A stretch of 42,395 nt of DNA, taken from NCBI GenBank assembly GCA_031429355.1, contig JANOZM010000011.1, forward strand, positions 1-42,395, read 5' to 3'. This DNA comes from JANOZM01 sp031429355. Its GTDB lineage: Bacteria > Pseudomonadota > Gammaproteobacteria > Burkholderiales > Burkholderiaceae_E. The translations under genes were made by a program, and so were the position numbers. The notes below the pieces were generated by a model. The model made no database searches. It saw only the letters and a list, made by a program, of their open reading frames with translations, and was not told the origin of the DNA. This document shows positions 26,168 through 34,136 of this stretch, piece by piece. The stretch's first letter is position 1. Each line of letters begins with the position of its first letter.

Positions 26168-26428
26168 ATGGATGCGCTCATGGGCTTCGCATTAACGAGT
26201 AAGAGACAAGTAACGATTCCACTACAGATTTGCGAGCAGTTAGGCATTGGGCCTGGGCGTGAAATCGAGTACATAACGCTAGATGATGGTCGAGTGGTTA
26301 TTGCGCCATTGCCTGAAAAAAACGCCGTAATTCAACTGGCATTTGATAAGTGGCGGGGCAAGAGTTTGCTGAAAAAATCCACCGAAGAAATTATGCGCGA
26401 AACTCGTGGTGACGAGTCGATGCGATGA
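26168..26428 (+). CDS. AbrB/SpoVT-type (swapped-hairpin) antitoxin
   Basis: 86 residues; the start is ATG at 26168, with a second in-frame ATG 4 codons later. The N-terminal SKRQVTIPLQICEQLGIGPGREIEYITLDDGRVVIAPL is the AbrB/MazE-like swapped-hairpin DNA-binding fold. A basic helical tail (KWRGKSLLKKSTEEIMRETRGDE) would bind the toxin. It overlaps the PIN toxin gene by 4 bases. Confidence 0.88.
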   Translation: MDALMGFALTSKRQVTIPLQICEQLGIGPGREIEYITLDDGRVVIAPLPEKNAVIQLAFDKWRGKSLLKKSTEEIMRETRGDESMR

Positions 26429-26823
26429 TTCTGGTTGATGCGAATGTCCTTATCGATATCGTTGTTTTTGAAACAGAATGGACCAGCTGGAGTCAAGCGC
26501 AACTAGGCGCAGCAAGTGCGCAAGGCGCTGCAATAAACTTCGTGATCTACGCAGAAGTTGCGCCATGTTTTTCGACGCAAAGTGAATTGGATACTTTTTT
26601 AAACGACTTCGCAATTAGTGTTTTGCCGATATCGGAAGACGCCGCCTATTTGGCTTCGACTGCGCATCAACTTTATCGCCAATCGGGCGGACAACGTATT
26701 GCAACGCTGCCTGATTTTTTTATCGGCGCACACGCTCTTGCTTCAAAATTGAAATTAGTGACTCGTGACCCTGCTCGCTTTAGAACTTATTTTCCAGCTG
26801 TGAAATTAGTTACACCGCTGTGA
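26425..26823 (+). CDS. PIN-domain toxin (VapC family)
   Basis: 132 residues, starting at ATGA over the antitoxin stop. PIN ribonuclease residues are in place: Asp5 in MILVDANVLIDIV, Glu in NFVIYAEVAPCF, Asp in TLPDFFIGAHALAS and Asp in LVTRDPARF. It pairs with the AbrB-type antitoxin and is transcribed away from the parDE-like pair, toward palindrome copy 2. Confidence 0.9.
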   Translation: MILVDANVLIDIVVFETEWTSWSQAQLGAASAQGAAINFVIYAEVAPCFSTQSELDTFLNDFAISVLPISEDAAYLASTAHQLYRQSGGQRIATLPDFFIGAHALASKLKLVTRDPARFRTYFPAVKLVTPL

Positions 26824-26897
26824 AGTTTTTAGATCGGATGAGCTGGGGAATGGCTACCACACTGCAAAGAACGTACACCGCTTAATTCGAGCGAAAA

Positions 26898-26985
26898 GGC
26901 AGGAACGATTAAACATACTCATTCGCTCAGACATCGGGGCGAAGCCCCGAAACTCGCTCGGTGAGTATGTTTAATCGTTCCTGCC
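26898..26985. repeat. 88-bp palindromic element, copy 2
   Basis: Base-for-base the same as copy 1 and in the same orientation, flanked by AAAA on the left and GCTACC on the right. It lies 75 bases after the PIN toxin gene. A damaged rpoC terminator and the rpoC fragment psi-B follow on its right. Confidence 0.95.
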
Positions 26986-27000
26986 GCTACCCCCAATAAA

Positions 27001-27590
27001 AAAAGCCTCGACCAAACTAATTCAGACCAAGCAACACGTTAGACCATGTGGCAGGTGCTTTGCCGTCAATAATCATACGATCATTGGCGCCGTATAGCTC
27101 CGAGCGCTCGACTTGCTCGCCTGGAATAAACGCTGTGCCGCCCGCATCTTCGATCTGCACCCGGCGTAACATTTGGCGCACGATCACTTCGATGTGTTTG
27201 TCGTTAATCTTCACGCCTTGCAAACGGTATACGTCTTGCACTTCGTCTACGATGCTTCTGATGCCGATGACGCGCGACAACGATTCGATACCTAGTAAAC
27301 ACAAGATGTCATGCGGATCAGCTGGGCCGTTTACAATCATTGCGCCTTTGTTAACCACTTCGCCGTCATGCACTAAACGTTCTTGTCTTTTGGAATTAAG
27401 AACTCGTGCGCGTTGCCGTCGAGGTCGGTAATGACTAAACGTTGTTTGCCTTTAGTGTCTTTACCAAACGATGTGGTTCCAGTGACTTCGGCCAACATAC
27501 CGGCGTCTTTTGGAGCACGTGCTTCGAACAACTCGGCAACCCGTGGTAGACCACCGATAATGTCGCGTGTCTTTTGCGATTCGTTTGAAG
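27001..27590 (-). pseudogene. rpoC 3' fragment (psi-B), frameshifted
   Basis: From about 27030 to 27588 this matches rpoC 30200-30739 (native residues about 1128-1310), preceded by a terminator remnant lacking its right arm. Compared with native rpoC it has a 15-base in-frame insertion near 27250 and a one-base loss near 27380 (ACTAAACG for ACTAATACG) that breaks the frame. The last ~100 codons of rpoC are missing. Across roughly 75 codons from IVDEVQDVY to WSNVLLG about a dozen bases differ but no residue does. This suggests descent from a functional, diverged rpoC and not slow decay of a local duplicate. The left 115 codons remain open but cannot make a working RpoC. Confidence 0.9.
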
Positions 27591-27625
27591 TTTTAAAACT
27601 TAACCCGTCGCAATTAATCGATTTC

Positions 27626-28156
27626 CTATTGAATAATGTTGTGGGTTTTTGCTGTTTTCCAGAAACTTCCGGGCATCACAATTATTGAGGTAACTATAAA
27701 CTCAGATCGACTATATTCACCGTTGACGTAGCCGTGAACCCATCTTCCCTCGATGATCATGTCCCCGTCAGCGTAGCCTCCAACGTTGCTTGTATTTAGC
27801 AATGTACCGCTTCGACCACCTTGTCGAGTTAGCGAGCCTGGCACTAGATTCACGGCATCACTTAAATATGGATTGGGAACTAAAGCAATTTCGCGGCTGT
27901 TATCGGCGTAAATGACTGCATACGCTGGGGCAGGCCTTCGCGCAACCGCGGTAACTTGCTGTCTAAATGCAGCGTTTGCGGCGAGCTGACGAACAATTTC
28001 ATCGGAATCTGCTGTCGTAGCACTAAGGCTACCTGCACCAGTGTCTGGGAGAAGGCTAACTCGGAGCACTGGTAAGCCAATCGACGGTTGAGCTGAGATT
28101 AAGCCTACAAAGCAAGCAAAAATAACGAAAATAAAACACTGTACTGTTTTGCGCAT
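27626..28156 (-). CDS. Hypothetical secreted protein
   Basis: 176 residues. The start MRKTVQCFIFVIFACFVGLISAQPS is a signal peptide with cleavage likely after ISA. The mature part has no motif I recognise; it includes SDEIVRQLAANAAFRQQVTAVARRPAPAYAVIYADN and a Gly-rich end (GGYADGDMIIEGRWVHGYVNGEYSR) that may form short beta repeats. It is the second gene of a pair, 14 bases after the upstream gene, and ends just beside psi-B. Function unknown. Confidence 0.65.
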   Translation of the reverse strand: MRKTVQCFIFVIFACFVGLISAQPSIGLPVLRVSLLPDTGAGSLSATTADSDEIVRQLAANAAFRQQVTAVARRPAPAYAVIYADNSREIALVPNPYLSDAVNLVPGSLTRQGGRSGTLLNTSNVGGYADGDMIIEGRWVHGYVNGEYSRSEFIVTSIIVMPGSFWKTAKTHNIIQ

Positions 28157-28170
28157 AAGCTACCTTCCAA

Positions 28171-29124
28171 TTATTGATAAAGACCCACTGCCTTGCAGTC
28201 ACGATTTTTTATTGAATTGATAAGTTTAGTTTCCATTATAAGTACGACCTGCTTGTCTTCGCTCGATCGATTTTTAAGCAGATGCTGGCGAAACGATTGA
28301 ATAGAACACTCACCTTCGATTACACAAATAGAATTAAGCCATTTCCCATTCGCTGCACAATTTGAACTTCCTAATGTGCACTCGGTAAGTGTCGTTGCTA
28401 ATCGCATTAAGTGCTCGTTCTCTAGCGTTCTTGGAAAGTCTAGATAAGTTGAACGCGGCAGAAGAACCAAAAACGGAGATAAATCGCCGAGCATTTCGGG
28501 CATAGTCTGAGATTGAATTAAGATATCGCAAAGCTTCGAGATAGAACTTGATGTGAAATACGAATTGGGCTGCGACGCAAGCAAACCCTGTAACCGACTA
28601 TCAGCAGCATCAATCGTGTTGCCTCGCTTTGCTATAACTTCTTGGAACTCAATTAGCTTACCTTTTTTTTCAATTTCGAGGCAAACACTAAACTCGCGTT
28701 GAATTAGGTTGATCTTTTTTTCACGCAACGGATCATCTCTTTTCAACTGTTGTATTTGCTCATCTAGACCGGTCCGGATTGAGCCGTATACTTTTTGATA
28801 ACTCAAGCAATTGTATATGGCTAATTTTGCAAGGTAGGTTTCTCTCGGACCTGAAGTTCCGCCGTGCGCTCGACCAATGACCTCGAATATGTCGATTGCT
28901 GCTGTTGTGGCTAATTCGGTTTTTAAATCAGTCTGAGTGTCCCGTTGAAGCACAGATTGCTCAGAAATCAACACTTCGCTTAGTGGGGCTGGCAGGCTAA
29001 TGGCTGGAAGATCGCCAGCTGCACGAAACGAATTCGTGTCCCGAACTGTAGGCGTGAATAACAAAAGTATAGTGCCAGCTAAAAAACAAATGGCCGTGCC
29101 AATAATAAGTAAATTGCGCTTCAA
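28171..29124 (-). CDS. Hypothetical membrane-anchored protein
   Basis: 317 residues. A single hydrophobic segment at about residues 4-24 (LLIIGTAICFLAGTILLLF) anchors an otherwise soluble, largely helical, charged protein. Cysteines are scattered through the C-terminal half (LTECTLGSSNCAANGKWLNSICVIEGEC), which suggests disulfides in the periplasm. It is the first gene of a two-gene operon with the secreted protein at 27626. Both lie between rpoC fragments psi-B and psi-C, so they are cargo of the same cluster as the toxin-antitoxin pairs. No family recognised. Confidence 0.65.
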   Translation of the reverse strand: MKRNLLIIGTAICFLAGTILLLFTPTVRDTNSFRAAGDLPAISLPAPLSEVLISEQSVLQRDTQTDLKTELATTAAIDIFEVIGRAHGGTSGPRETYLAKLAIYNCLSYQKVYGSIRTGLDEQIQQLKRDDPLREKKINLIQREFSVCLEIEKKGKLIEFQEVIAKRGNTIDAADSRLQGLLASQPNSYFTSSSISKLCDILIQSQTMPEMLGDLSPFLVLLPRSTYLDFPRTLENEHLMRLATTLTECTLGSSNCAANGKWLNSICVIEGECSIQSFRQHLLKNRSSEDKQVVLIMETKLINSIKNRDCKAVGLYQ

Positions 29125-29304
29125 CTTGAGCCTAGCTTGATGTATTTACGAACGGAATGTGAAGAATATTTTTTTGCCAATTCTTCGTAGTTGCACGAAA
29201 GACTATACATCTAAACCTTTAAGAGTAACTTCGATGTTGTTACGTTACAACCAGTGGTAGCCTTGAAATATATTAGGTTTAGTTGCTCGCGCCGCTGCCT
29301 CAAC

Positions 29305-29655
29305 AAAAACAAAAAAGCCCCAACCAAAAAATTTGGTTGAAGCTTTGGTAATACCGAGCAATACGTTAGACACCATGTGCCTGGTGCTTTGCCGTCAATG
29401 ATCACACGATCGTTGGCGCCATACAGCTCCGAGCGCTTGACTTGCTCGCCTGGAATAAACGCTGTGCCGCCCGCATCTTCGATCTGTACGCGACGCAACA
29501 CTTGGCGCACGATCACTTCGATGTGTTTATCGTTAATCTTCACGCCTTGCAAACGGTATACGTCTTGCACTTCGTCTACGATGTAATGCGATAACGATTC
29601 GATACCCAACAAGCGCAAGATGTCATGCGGGTCAGCTGGGCCGTCCACAATCATT
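29305..29655 (-). pseudogene. rpoC 3' fragment (psi-C) with its terminator
   Basis: Bases 29342-29655 match rpoC 30182-30497, with about eleven differences over the last 280 bases by hand count. On its left is a complete terminator copy (29311-29344: AGCCCCAACCAAA pairing with TTTGGTTGAAGCT). Native rpoC bases between two GAGGCT hexamers (29868 and 30182) are missing, so terminator and coding part are fused, dropping about 100 codons. Several differences change residues (R to H, M to V, E to K), and the frame is shifted after GTW. No full palindrome stands on its left, only GCCGCTGCC resembling the flank of the other copies. Confidence 0.9.
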
Positions 29656-29736
29656 TAGCTCGAAGCGCAATCAAAATTCGAAATGTTGTAGCTGCATACC
29701 TACATGCGCCCTTGCAGACCAACAGTGATTCGCAAA
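29656..29736. other. Spacer between psi-C and palindrome copy 3
   Basis: 81 bases with no gene, repeat or rpoC similarity that I can see. It is where cargo would sit in the other units, so this unit looks empty. Confidence 0.4.
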
Positions 29737-29824
29737 GGCAGGAACGATTAAACATACTCACCGAGCGAGTTTCGGGGCTTCGCCCCGATGTCTGAGCGAA
29801 TGAGTATGTTTAATCGTTCCTGCC
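29737..29824. repeat. 88-bp palindromic element, copy 3 (inverted)
   Basis: Same 24-bp ends; the 40-base core is the exact reverse complement of that in copies 1 and 2, while the neighbouring terminator and rpoC sequence keep the same orientation as elsewhere. It stands directly behind the native rpoC terminator, flanked by AAA and GCT like the others. Confidence 0.95.
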
Positions 29825-29837
29825 GCTCTTCGAAGCG

Positions 29838-29873
29838 AAAAAAAAGCCCCAACCAAAACAACTGGCTGAGGCT
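29838..29873 (-). terminator. Intrinsic terminator of the rpoBC operon
   Basis: On the minus strand AGCCTCAGCCA pairs with TGGTTGGGGCT (11 bp with two G-U pairs), followed by eight T. It lies about 20 bases past the rpoC stop. Copies or remnants of this element accompany psi-A, psi-B and psi-C. Confidence 0.85.
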
Positions 29874-29892
29874 CCTTCCGGATTAAAACAGA

Positions 29893-32800
29893 TTACTGCT
29901 CAATCTCCGTCGACTCAAAATCACCCAAGTCAGCCGCACTACTAGAACCCATATTCTCCAAGTTCTCAGCCATCTCACGAGCTTCACGAGCTTCCGCTTC
30001 ACGCTTCGCATTCCGCGCTTTGTGGAACGCCAAGCCAGTACCCGCAGGAATCAAACGACCGACAATAACGTTTTCTTTCAAGCCACGTAACTCGTCGCGT
30101 TTGCCCATAATGGCAGCCTCGGTCAGTACGCGGGTGGTCTCTTGGAAAGAGGCCGCTGAAATAAACGAATCGGTCGACAACGAGGCTTTGGTAATACCGA
30201 GCAACACGTTAGACCAAGTAGCTGGTGCTTTGCCGTCAATGATCATACGATCATTGGCGCCATACAGCTCCGAGCGCTCGACTTGCTCGCCTGGAATAAA
30301 CGCTGTGCCGCCCGCATCTTCGATCTGTACGCGACGCAACATTTGGCGCACGATCACTTCGATGTGTTTGTCGTTAATCTTCACGCCTTGCAAGCGGTAT
30401 ACGTCTTGCACTTCGTCGACGATGTAACGCGATAACGATTCGATACCCAACAAACGCAAGATGTCATGCGGATCAGCTGGGCCGTCCACAATCATTTCGC
30501 CTTTGTTAACCACTTGGCCGTCGTGCACTAATACGTTCTTGTCTTTTGGAATTAAGAACTCATGCGCGTTGCCATCGAGGTCGGTAATAACCAAACGTTG
30601 CTTGCCCTTAGTGTCTTTACCAAACGATGTAGTACCCGTCACTTCGGCCAACATACCGGCGTCTTTTGGAGCACGTGCTTCGAACAACTCGGCAACCCGT
30701 GGTAGACCACCGGTAATGTCGCGTGTCTTTTGCGATTCGTTTGGAATACGCGCTAGCACTTCACCAACCGACACTTGCTGACCATCACGCACGGTAATCA
30801 GTGCGCCTACTGGGAAGCTAATATTTACTGAGTGATCGGTACCAGCAATCTTAACTTCCTGACCTGCTTCGGAAATTAATTTTACTTGCGGACGAACGTT
30901 TTTAGCAGCTGCACCACGACGTTTGCTGTCGATAACAACTAAGGTTGATAGACCTGTGACTTCGTCCATTTGCTTCGCAACAGTCAGACCTTCTTCGACG
31001 TTTTCAAATCGAATCGTGCCGCCGTACTCAGTAATAATTGGACGTGTGGTTGGATCCCACTTAGCTACTTGGCTACCGGCTTTAATTACTTTACCGTCGG
31101 TCGCGAGCAGTGCAGCTCCATACGGTACTTTATGACGTTCGCGCTCGCGGCCATGGTCGTCGGTAATCAAAATTTCGCTGGAACGCGAAATAACAATTTG
31201 CTCGCCCTTGCCGTTAGTTACATAACGCATCGTTGCTGTGAAACGCACGATACCGTTGGACTTCACTTCGACCGCACTAGCTAACGCAGCACGCGATGCA
31301 GCACCACCGATGTGGAAGGTGCGCATGGTTAACTGTGTACCTGGCTCACCAATCGACTGCGCCGCAATAATACCAACGGCCTCACCAGTGTTGACCAACG
31401 AACCACGACCTAAATCGCGGCCGTAGCACTTAGCGCACAAACCAAAACGTGTGTCGCAAGTTAACGGGGTACGCACGCGTACTTCGTCAATACCCAAGCG
31501 CTCAATTTCTTCGACTGCATCTTCGTCTAGCAAAGTGCCCGTCTCGTAAATAGTCTCTTGTGTTTCGGGGTGAATTACATCGGAAATTGCCACGCGACCT
31601 AAGATACGATCACGTAATGCTTCGATAGTTTCTCCGCCTTCGATCAGGGCTTTCATGGCGATACCGTTTTTGGTACCGCAGTCTTGCTCGATCACCACTA
31701 AGTCTTGCACCACGTCACATAAACGACGGGTTAGGTAACCCGAGTTTGCTGTTTTAAGTGCGGTATCGGCCAAGCCTTTACGCGCACCGTGTGTGGAGAT
31801 GAAGTACTGTAAAACGTTTAGGCCTTCGCGGAAGTTTGCAGTGATTGGCGTTTCGATAATCGAGCCGTCTGGCTTGGCCATCAAACCGCGCATACCGGCT
31901 AACTGACGAATCTGTGCAGCAGAACCACGAGCGCCCGAATCAGACATCATGTAGATGCTGTTTAAGGACTCTTGTTTTACGGTGTTGCCGTGACGATCAA
32001 CAACATCTTGAGTTGCCAATTGGTCCATCATGGCTTTAGCCACTTGGTCTCCAGCAGCACCCCAAATATCCACTACTTTGTTGTAACGCTCGCCTTGGGT
32101 AACTAGACCAGAAACATACTGCTGTTCGATCTCTTTTACTTTGCCTTCGGCGGTTTGCAAGATGCCTGTTTTTGATGCCGGCACTAACATATCGACCACA
32201 GAAATCGAGATGCCGCCGCGGGTTGCTAAGCGGAAGCCTGATTGCATTAATTGATCGGCAAACACAACCGTATCGCGTAAACCGCAACGACGGAATGAGG
32301 CATTAATTAAACGGCTGATTTCTTTTTTCTTGAGTGACTTGTTCATCAAATCAAAGCTCAAGCCCTTAGGCAAGATTTCTGACAATATGGCACGGCCAAC
32401 AGTCGTCTCTACGCGACGTGGTTTAGGCAAAATTTCGCCGGTCACCTTGTTGCGTGTGTACTCCATCAAACGCACCATAATTTTGGTCGCTAGCTCGACT
32501 TCTTTGTTGTCGTAAGCACGCAGCATTTCGGGGATGTCGGCAAAAATCATGCCCTCGCCCTTGGCATTGATGCGCTCGCGTGTGGCGTAGTACAAGCCCA
32601 ACACGATGTCTTGCGACGGAACAATTGAAGGCTCGCCACTGGATGGGAACATGATGTTGTTTGAGGCGAGCATTAAAGTGCGCGCTTCCATTTGGGCCTC
32701 AAGCGACAAAGGTACGTGAACCGCCATTTGATCACCGTCAAAGTCGGCGTTAAATGCGGCGCAGACTAATGGGTGCAATTGAATGGCTTTGCCTTCAATC

Positions 32801-34122
32801 AAAACGGGTTCAAACGCTTGAATACCTAAGCGGTGCAGCGTTGGCGCACGGTTTAACATCACCGGGTGCTGACGAATCACTTCTTCAAGAATATCCCAAA
32901 CGATTGGCTCTTGGTTTTCAACATATTTCTTGGCTTGCTTGATCGTCGTAGCAACGCCCATCAATTCGAGCTTGTTGAAAATAAATGGCTTAAATAATTC
33001 TAAAGCCATAAGCTTCGGCAAACCGCACTGATGCAGTTTGAGCTGCGGGCCCACAACGATGACTGAACGACCAGAGTAGTCAACGCGCTTGCCCAACAAG
33101 TTCTGACGGAAACGACCGCCCTTACCTTTAATCATATCGGCTAGCGACTTCAACGGACGCTTGTTAGCGCCTGTCATGGCCTTACCGCGACGACCGTTAT
33201 CAAGCAATGAGTCTACGGACTCTTGCAACATACGCTTTTCGTTACGAACAATAATGTCCGGCGCTTTTAACTCTAACAAACGCTTTAAGCGGTTGTTACG
33301 ATTAATCACGCGGCGATACAAATCGTTTAGATCGGAGGTTGCAAAACGTCCGCCATCCAACGGCACCAATGGGCGCAATTCAGGTGGCAATACGGGCAAC
33401 ACTTCTAAGATCATCCACTCGGGCTTGATACCAGATTTCTGAAAACCTTCCAGCACTTTTAAGCGCTTGGAGATTTTTTTGGTCTTAGCATCGGACTTCG
33501 ATTCTTTTAAGTCCACACGCAATGTTTCGATCGAACGATTGATGTCGATGCTGCGTAGCAAAGCGCCAATACCTTCGGCACCCATTTGCGCTTGAAACTC
33601 ATCGCCGTACTCTTCGGTTTTGGCCAAGAAGTCATCTTCGGTCATGATTTGCGCGCGCTTAAGCGGAGTCATACCCGGCTCGATCACGACAAATGCTTCG
33701 AAGTACAAAACGCGTTCGATATCACGCAAGGTCATATCCAGCACCATACCCAAGCGCGAAGGCAAAGATTTTAGGAACCAAATATGCGCTGTGGGCGAAG
33801 CCAATTCGATATGACCCATACGCTCACGACGTACCTTTGCGAGGGTAACTTCAACGCCGCATTTTTCGCAAATAACACCGCGATGCTTAAGACGCTTGTA
33901 CTTACCGCATAAACATTCGTAGTCTTTAATTGGGCCAAAAATTTTGGCGCAAAACAAACCATCACGCTCGGGCTTAAAAGTCCGGTAGTTAATAGTTTCT
34001 GGCTTTTTAACTTCGCCAAACGACCATGAACGGATTTTCTCTGGCGAGGCCAGACCGATCTTAATCGCGTCGAAGTGTTCTTCTTTTTGAACTTGCTTAA
34101 ATAGATCTAATAGAGCTTTCAT
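29893..34122 (-). CDS. rpoC: RNA polymerase subunit beta'
   Basis: 1409 residues from the ATG at 34122 (MKALLDLFKQVQKEEHFDAIKIG); a TTG two codons earlier is in frame but not needed. The N-terminal zinc-binding motif CLCGKYKRLKHRGVICEKCGVEV, the catalytic NADFDGDQMAVH near residue 460 binding the active-site magnesium, and the second zinc site (CDTRFGLCAKC) are intact. It follows rpoB by 14 bases. It is full length, with the C-terminus ...DLGDFESTEIEQ. The 3' third is duplicated in pieces downstream. This is the functional copy because only it is complete. Confidence 0.99.
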   Translation of the reverse strand: MKALLDLFKQVQKEEHFDAIKIGLASPEKIRSWSFGEVKKPETINYRTFKPERDGLFCAKIFGPIKDYECLCGKYKRLKHRGVICEKCGVEVTLAKVRRERMGHIELASPTAHIWFLKSLPSRLGMVLDMTLRDIERVLYFEAFVVIEPGMTPLKRAQIMTEDDFLAKTEEYGDEFQAQMGAEGIGALLRSIDINRSIETLRVDLKESKSDAKTKKISKRLKVLEGFQKSGIKPEWMILEVLPVLPPELRPLVPLDGGRFATSDLNDLYRRVINRNNRLKRLLELKAPDIIVRNEKRMLQESVDSLLDNGRRGKAMTGANKRPLKSLADMIKGKGGRFRQNLLGKRVDYSGRSVIVVGPQLKLHQCGLPKLMALELFKPFIFNKLELMGVATTIKQAKKYVENQEPIVWDILEEVIRQHPVMLNRAPTLHRLGIQAFEPVLIEGKAIQLHPLVCAAFNADFDGDQMAVHVPLSLEAQMEARTLMLASNNIMFPSSGEPSIVPSQDIVLGLYYATRERINAKGEGMIFADIPEMLRAYDNKEVELATKIMVRLMEYTRNKVTGEILPKPRRVETTVGRAILSEILPKGLSFDLMNKSLKKKEISRLINASFRRCGLRDTVVFADQLMQSGFRLATRGGISISVVDMLVPASKTGILQTAEGKVKEIEQQYVSGLVTQGERYNKVVDIWGAAGDQVAKAMMDQLATQDVVDRHGNTVKQESLNSIYMMSDSGARGSAAQIRQLAGMRGLMAKPDGSIIETPITANFREGLNVLQYFISTHGARKGLADTALKTANSGYLTRRLCDVVQDLVVIEQDCGTKNGIAMKALIEGGETIEALRDRILGRVAISDVIHPETQETIYETGTLLDEDAVEEIERLGIDEVRVRTPLTCDTRFGLCAKCYGRDLGRGSLVNTGEAVGIIAAQSIGEPGTQLTMRTFHIGGAASRAALASAVEVKSNGIVRFTATMRYVTNGKGEQIVISRSSEILITDDHGRERERHKVPYGAALLATDGKVIKAGSQVAKWDPTTRPIITEYGGTIRFENVEEGLTVAKQMDEVTGLSTLVVIDSKRRGAAAKNVRPQVKLISEAGQEVKIAGTDHSVNISFPVGALITVRDGQQVSVGEVLARIPNESQKTRDITGGLPRVAELFEARAPKDAGMLAEVTGTTSFGKDTKGKQRLVITDLDGNAHEFLIPKDKNVLVHDGQVVNKGEMIVDGPADPHDILRLLGIESLSRYIVDEVQDVYRLQGVKINDKHIEVIVRQMLRRVQIEDAGGTAFIPGEQVERSELYGANDRMIIDGKAPATWSNVLLGITKASLSTDSFISAASFQETTRVLTEAAIMGKRDELRGLKENVIVGRLIPAGTGLAFHKARNAKREAEAREAREMAENLENMGSSSAADLGDFESTEIEQ

Positions 34123-34136
34123 TTGCAATCCAATCC

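Noticed and set aside
26004..26195. A 63-codon ORF before the AbrB/PIN pair
   Set aside because: It overlaps the decayed rpoC trace on the other strand and has no coding character of its own.
27017..27373. A small separate gene of 118 codons related to RpoC
   Set aside because: It is the unbroken part of rpoC fragment psi-B; it begins after a frameshift and lacks the ends of the domain.
29211..29654. A 147-codon gene with an RpoC-like start
   Set aside because: It starts at an internal Met codon of rpoC fragment psi-C and runs out of frame into the terminator and spacer.
24627..29824. Integron attC sites separating toxin-antitoxin cassettes
   Set aside because: The palindromes have no RYYYAAC/GTTRRRY core sites in the right places, no integrase is in the window, and cargo strands are mixed. 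Cassette-like, but not a standard integron by sequence.
24627..29824. CRISPR array
   Set aside because: Only three repeats, kilobases apart, with genes between and no cas genes.
24600..29900. Classical insertion sequence or transposon
   Set aside because: No transposase or recombinase gene is found among the cluster's ORFs, and no target duplications flank the palindromes.
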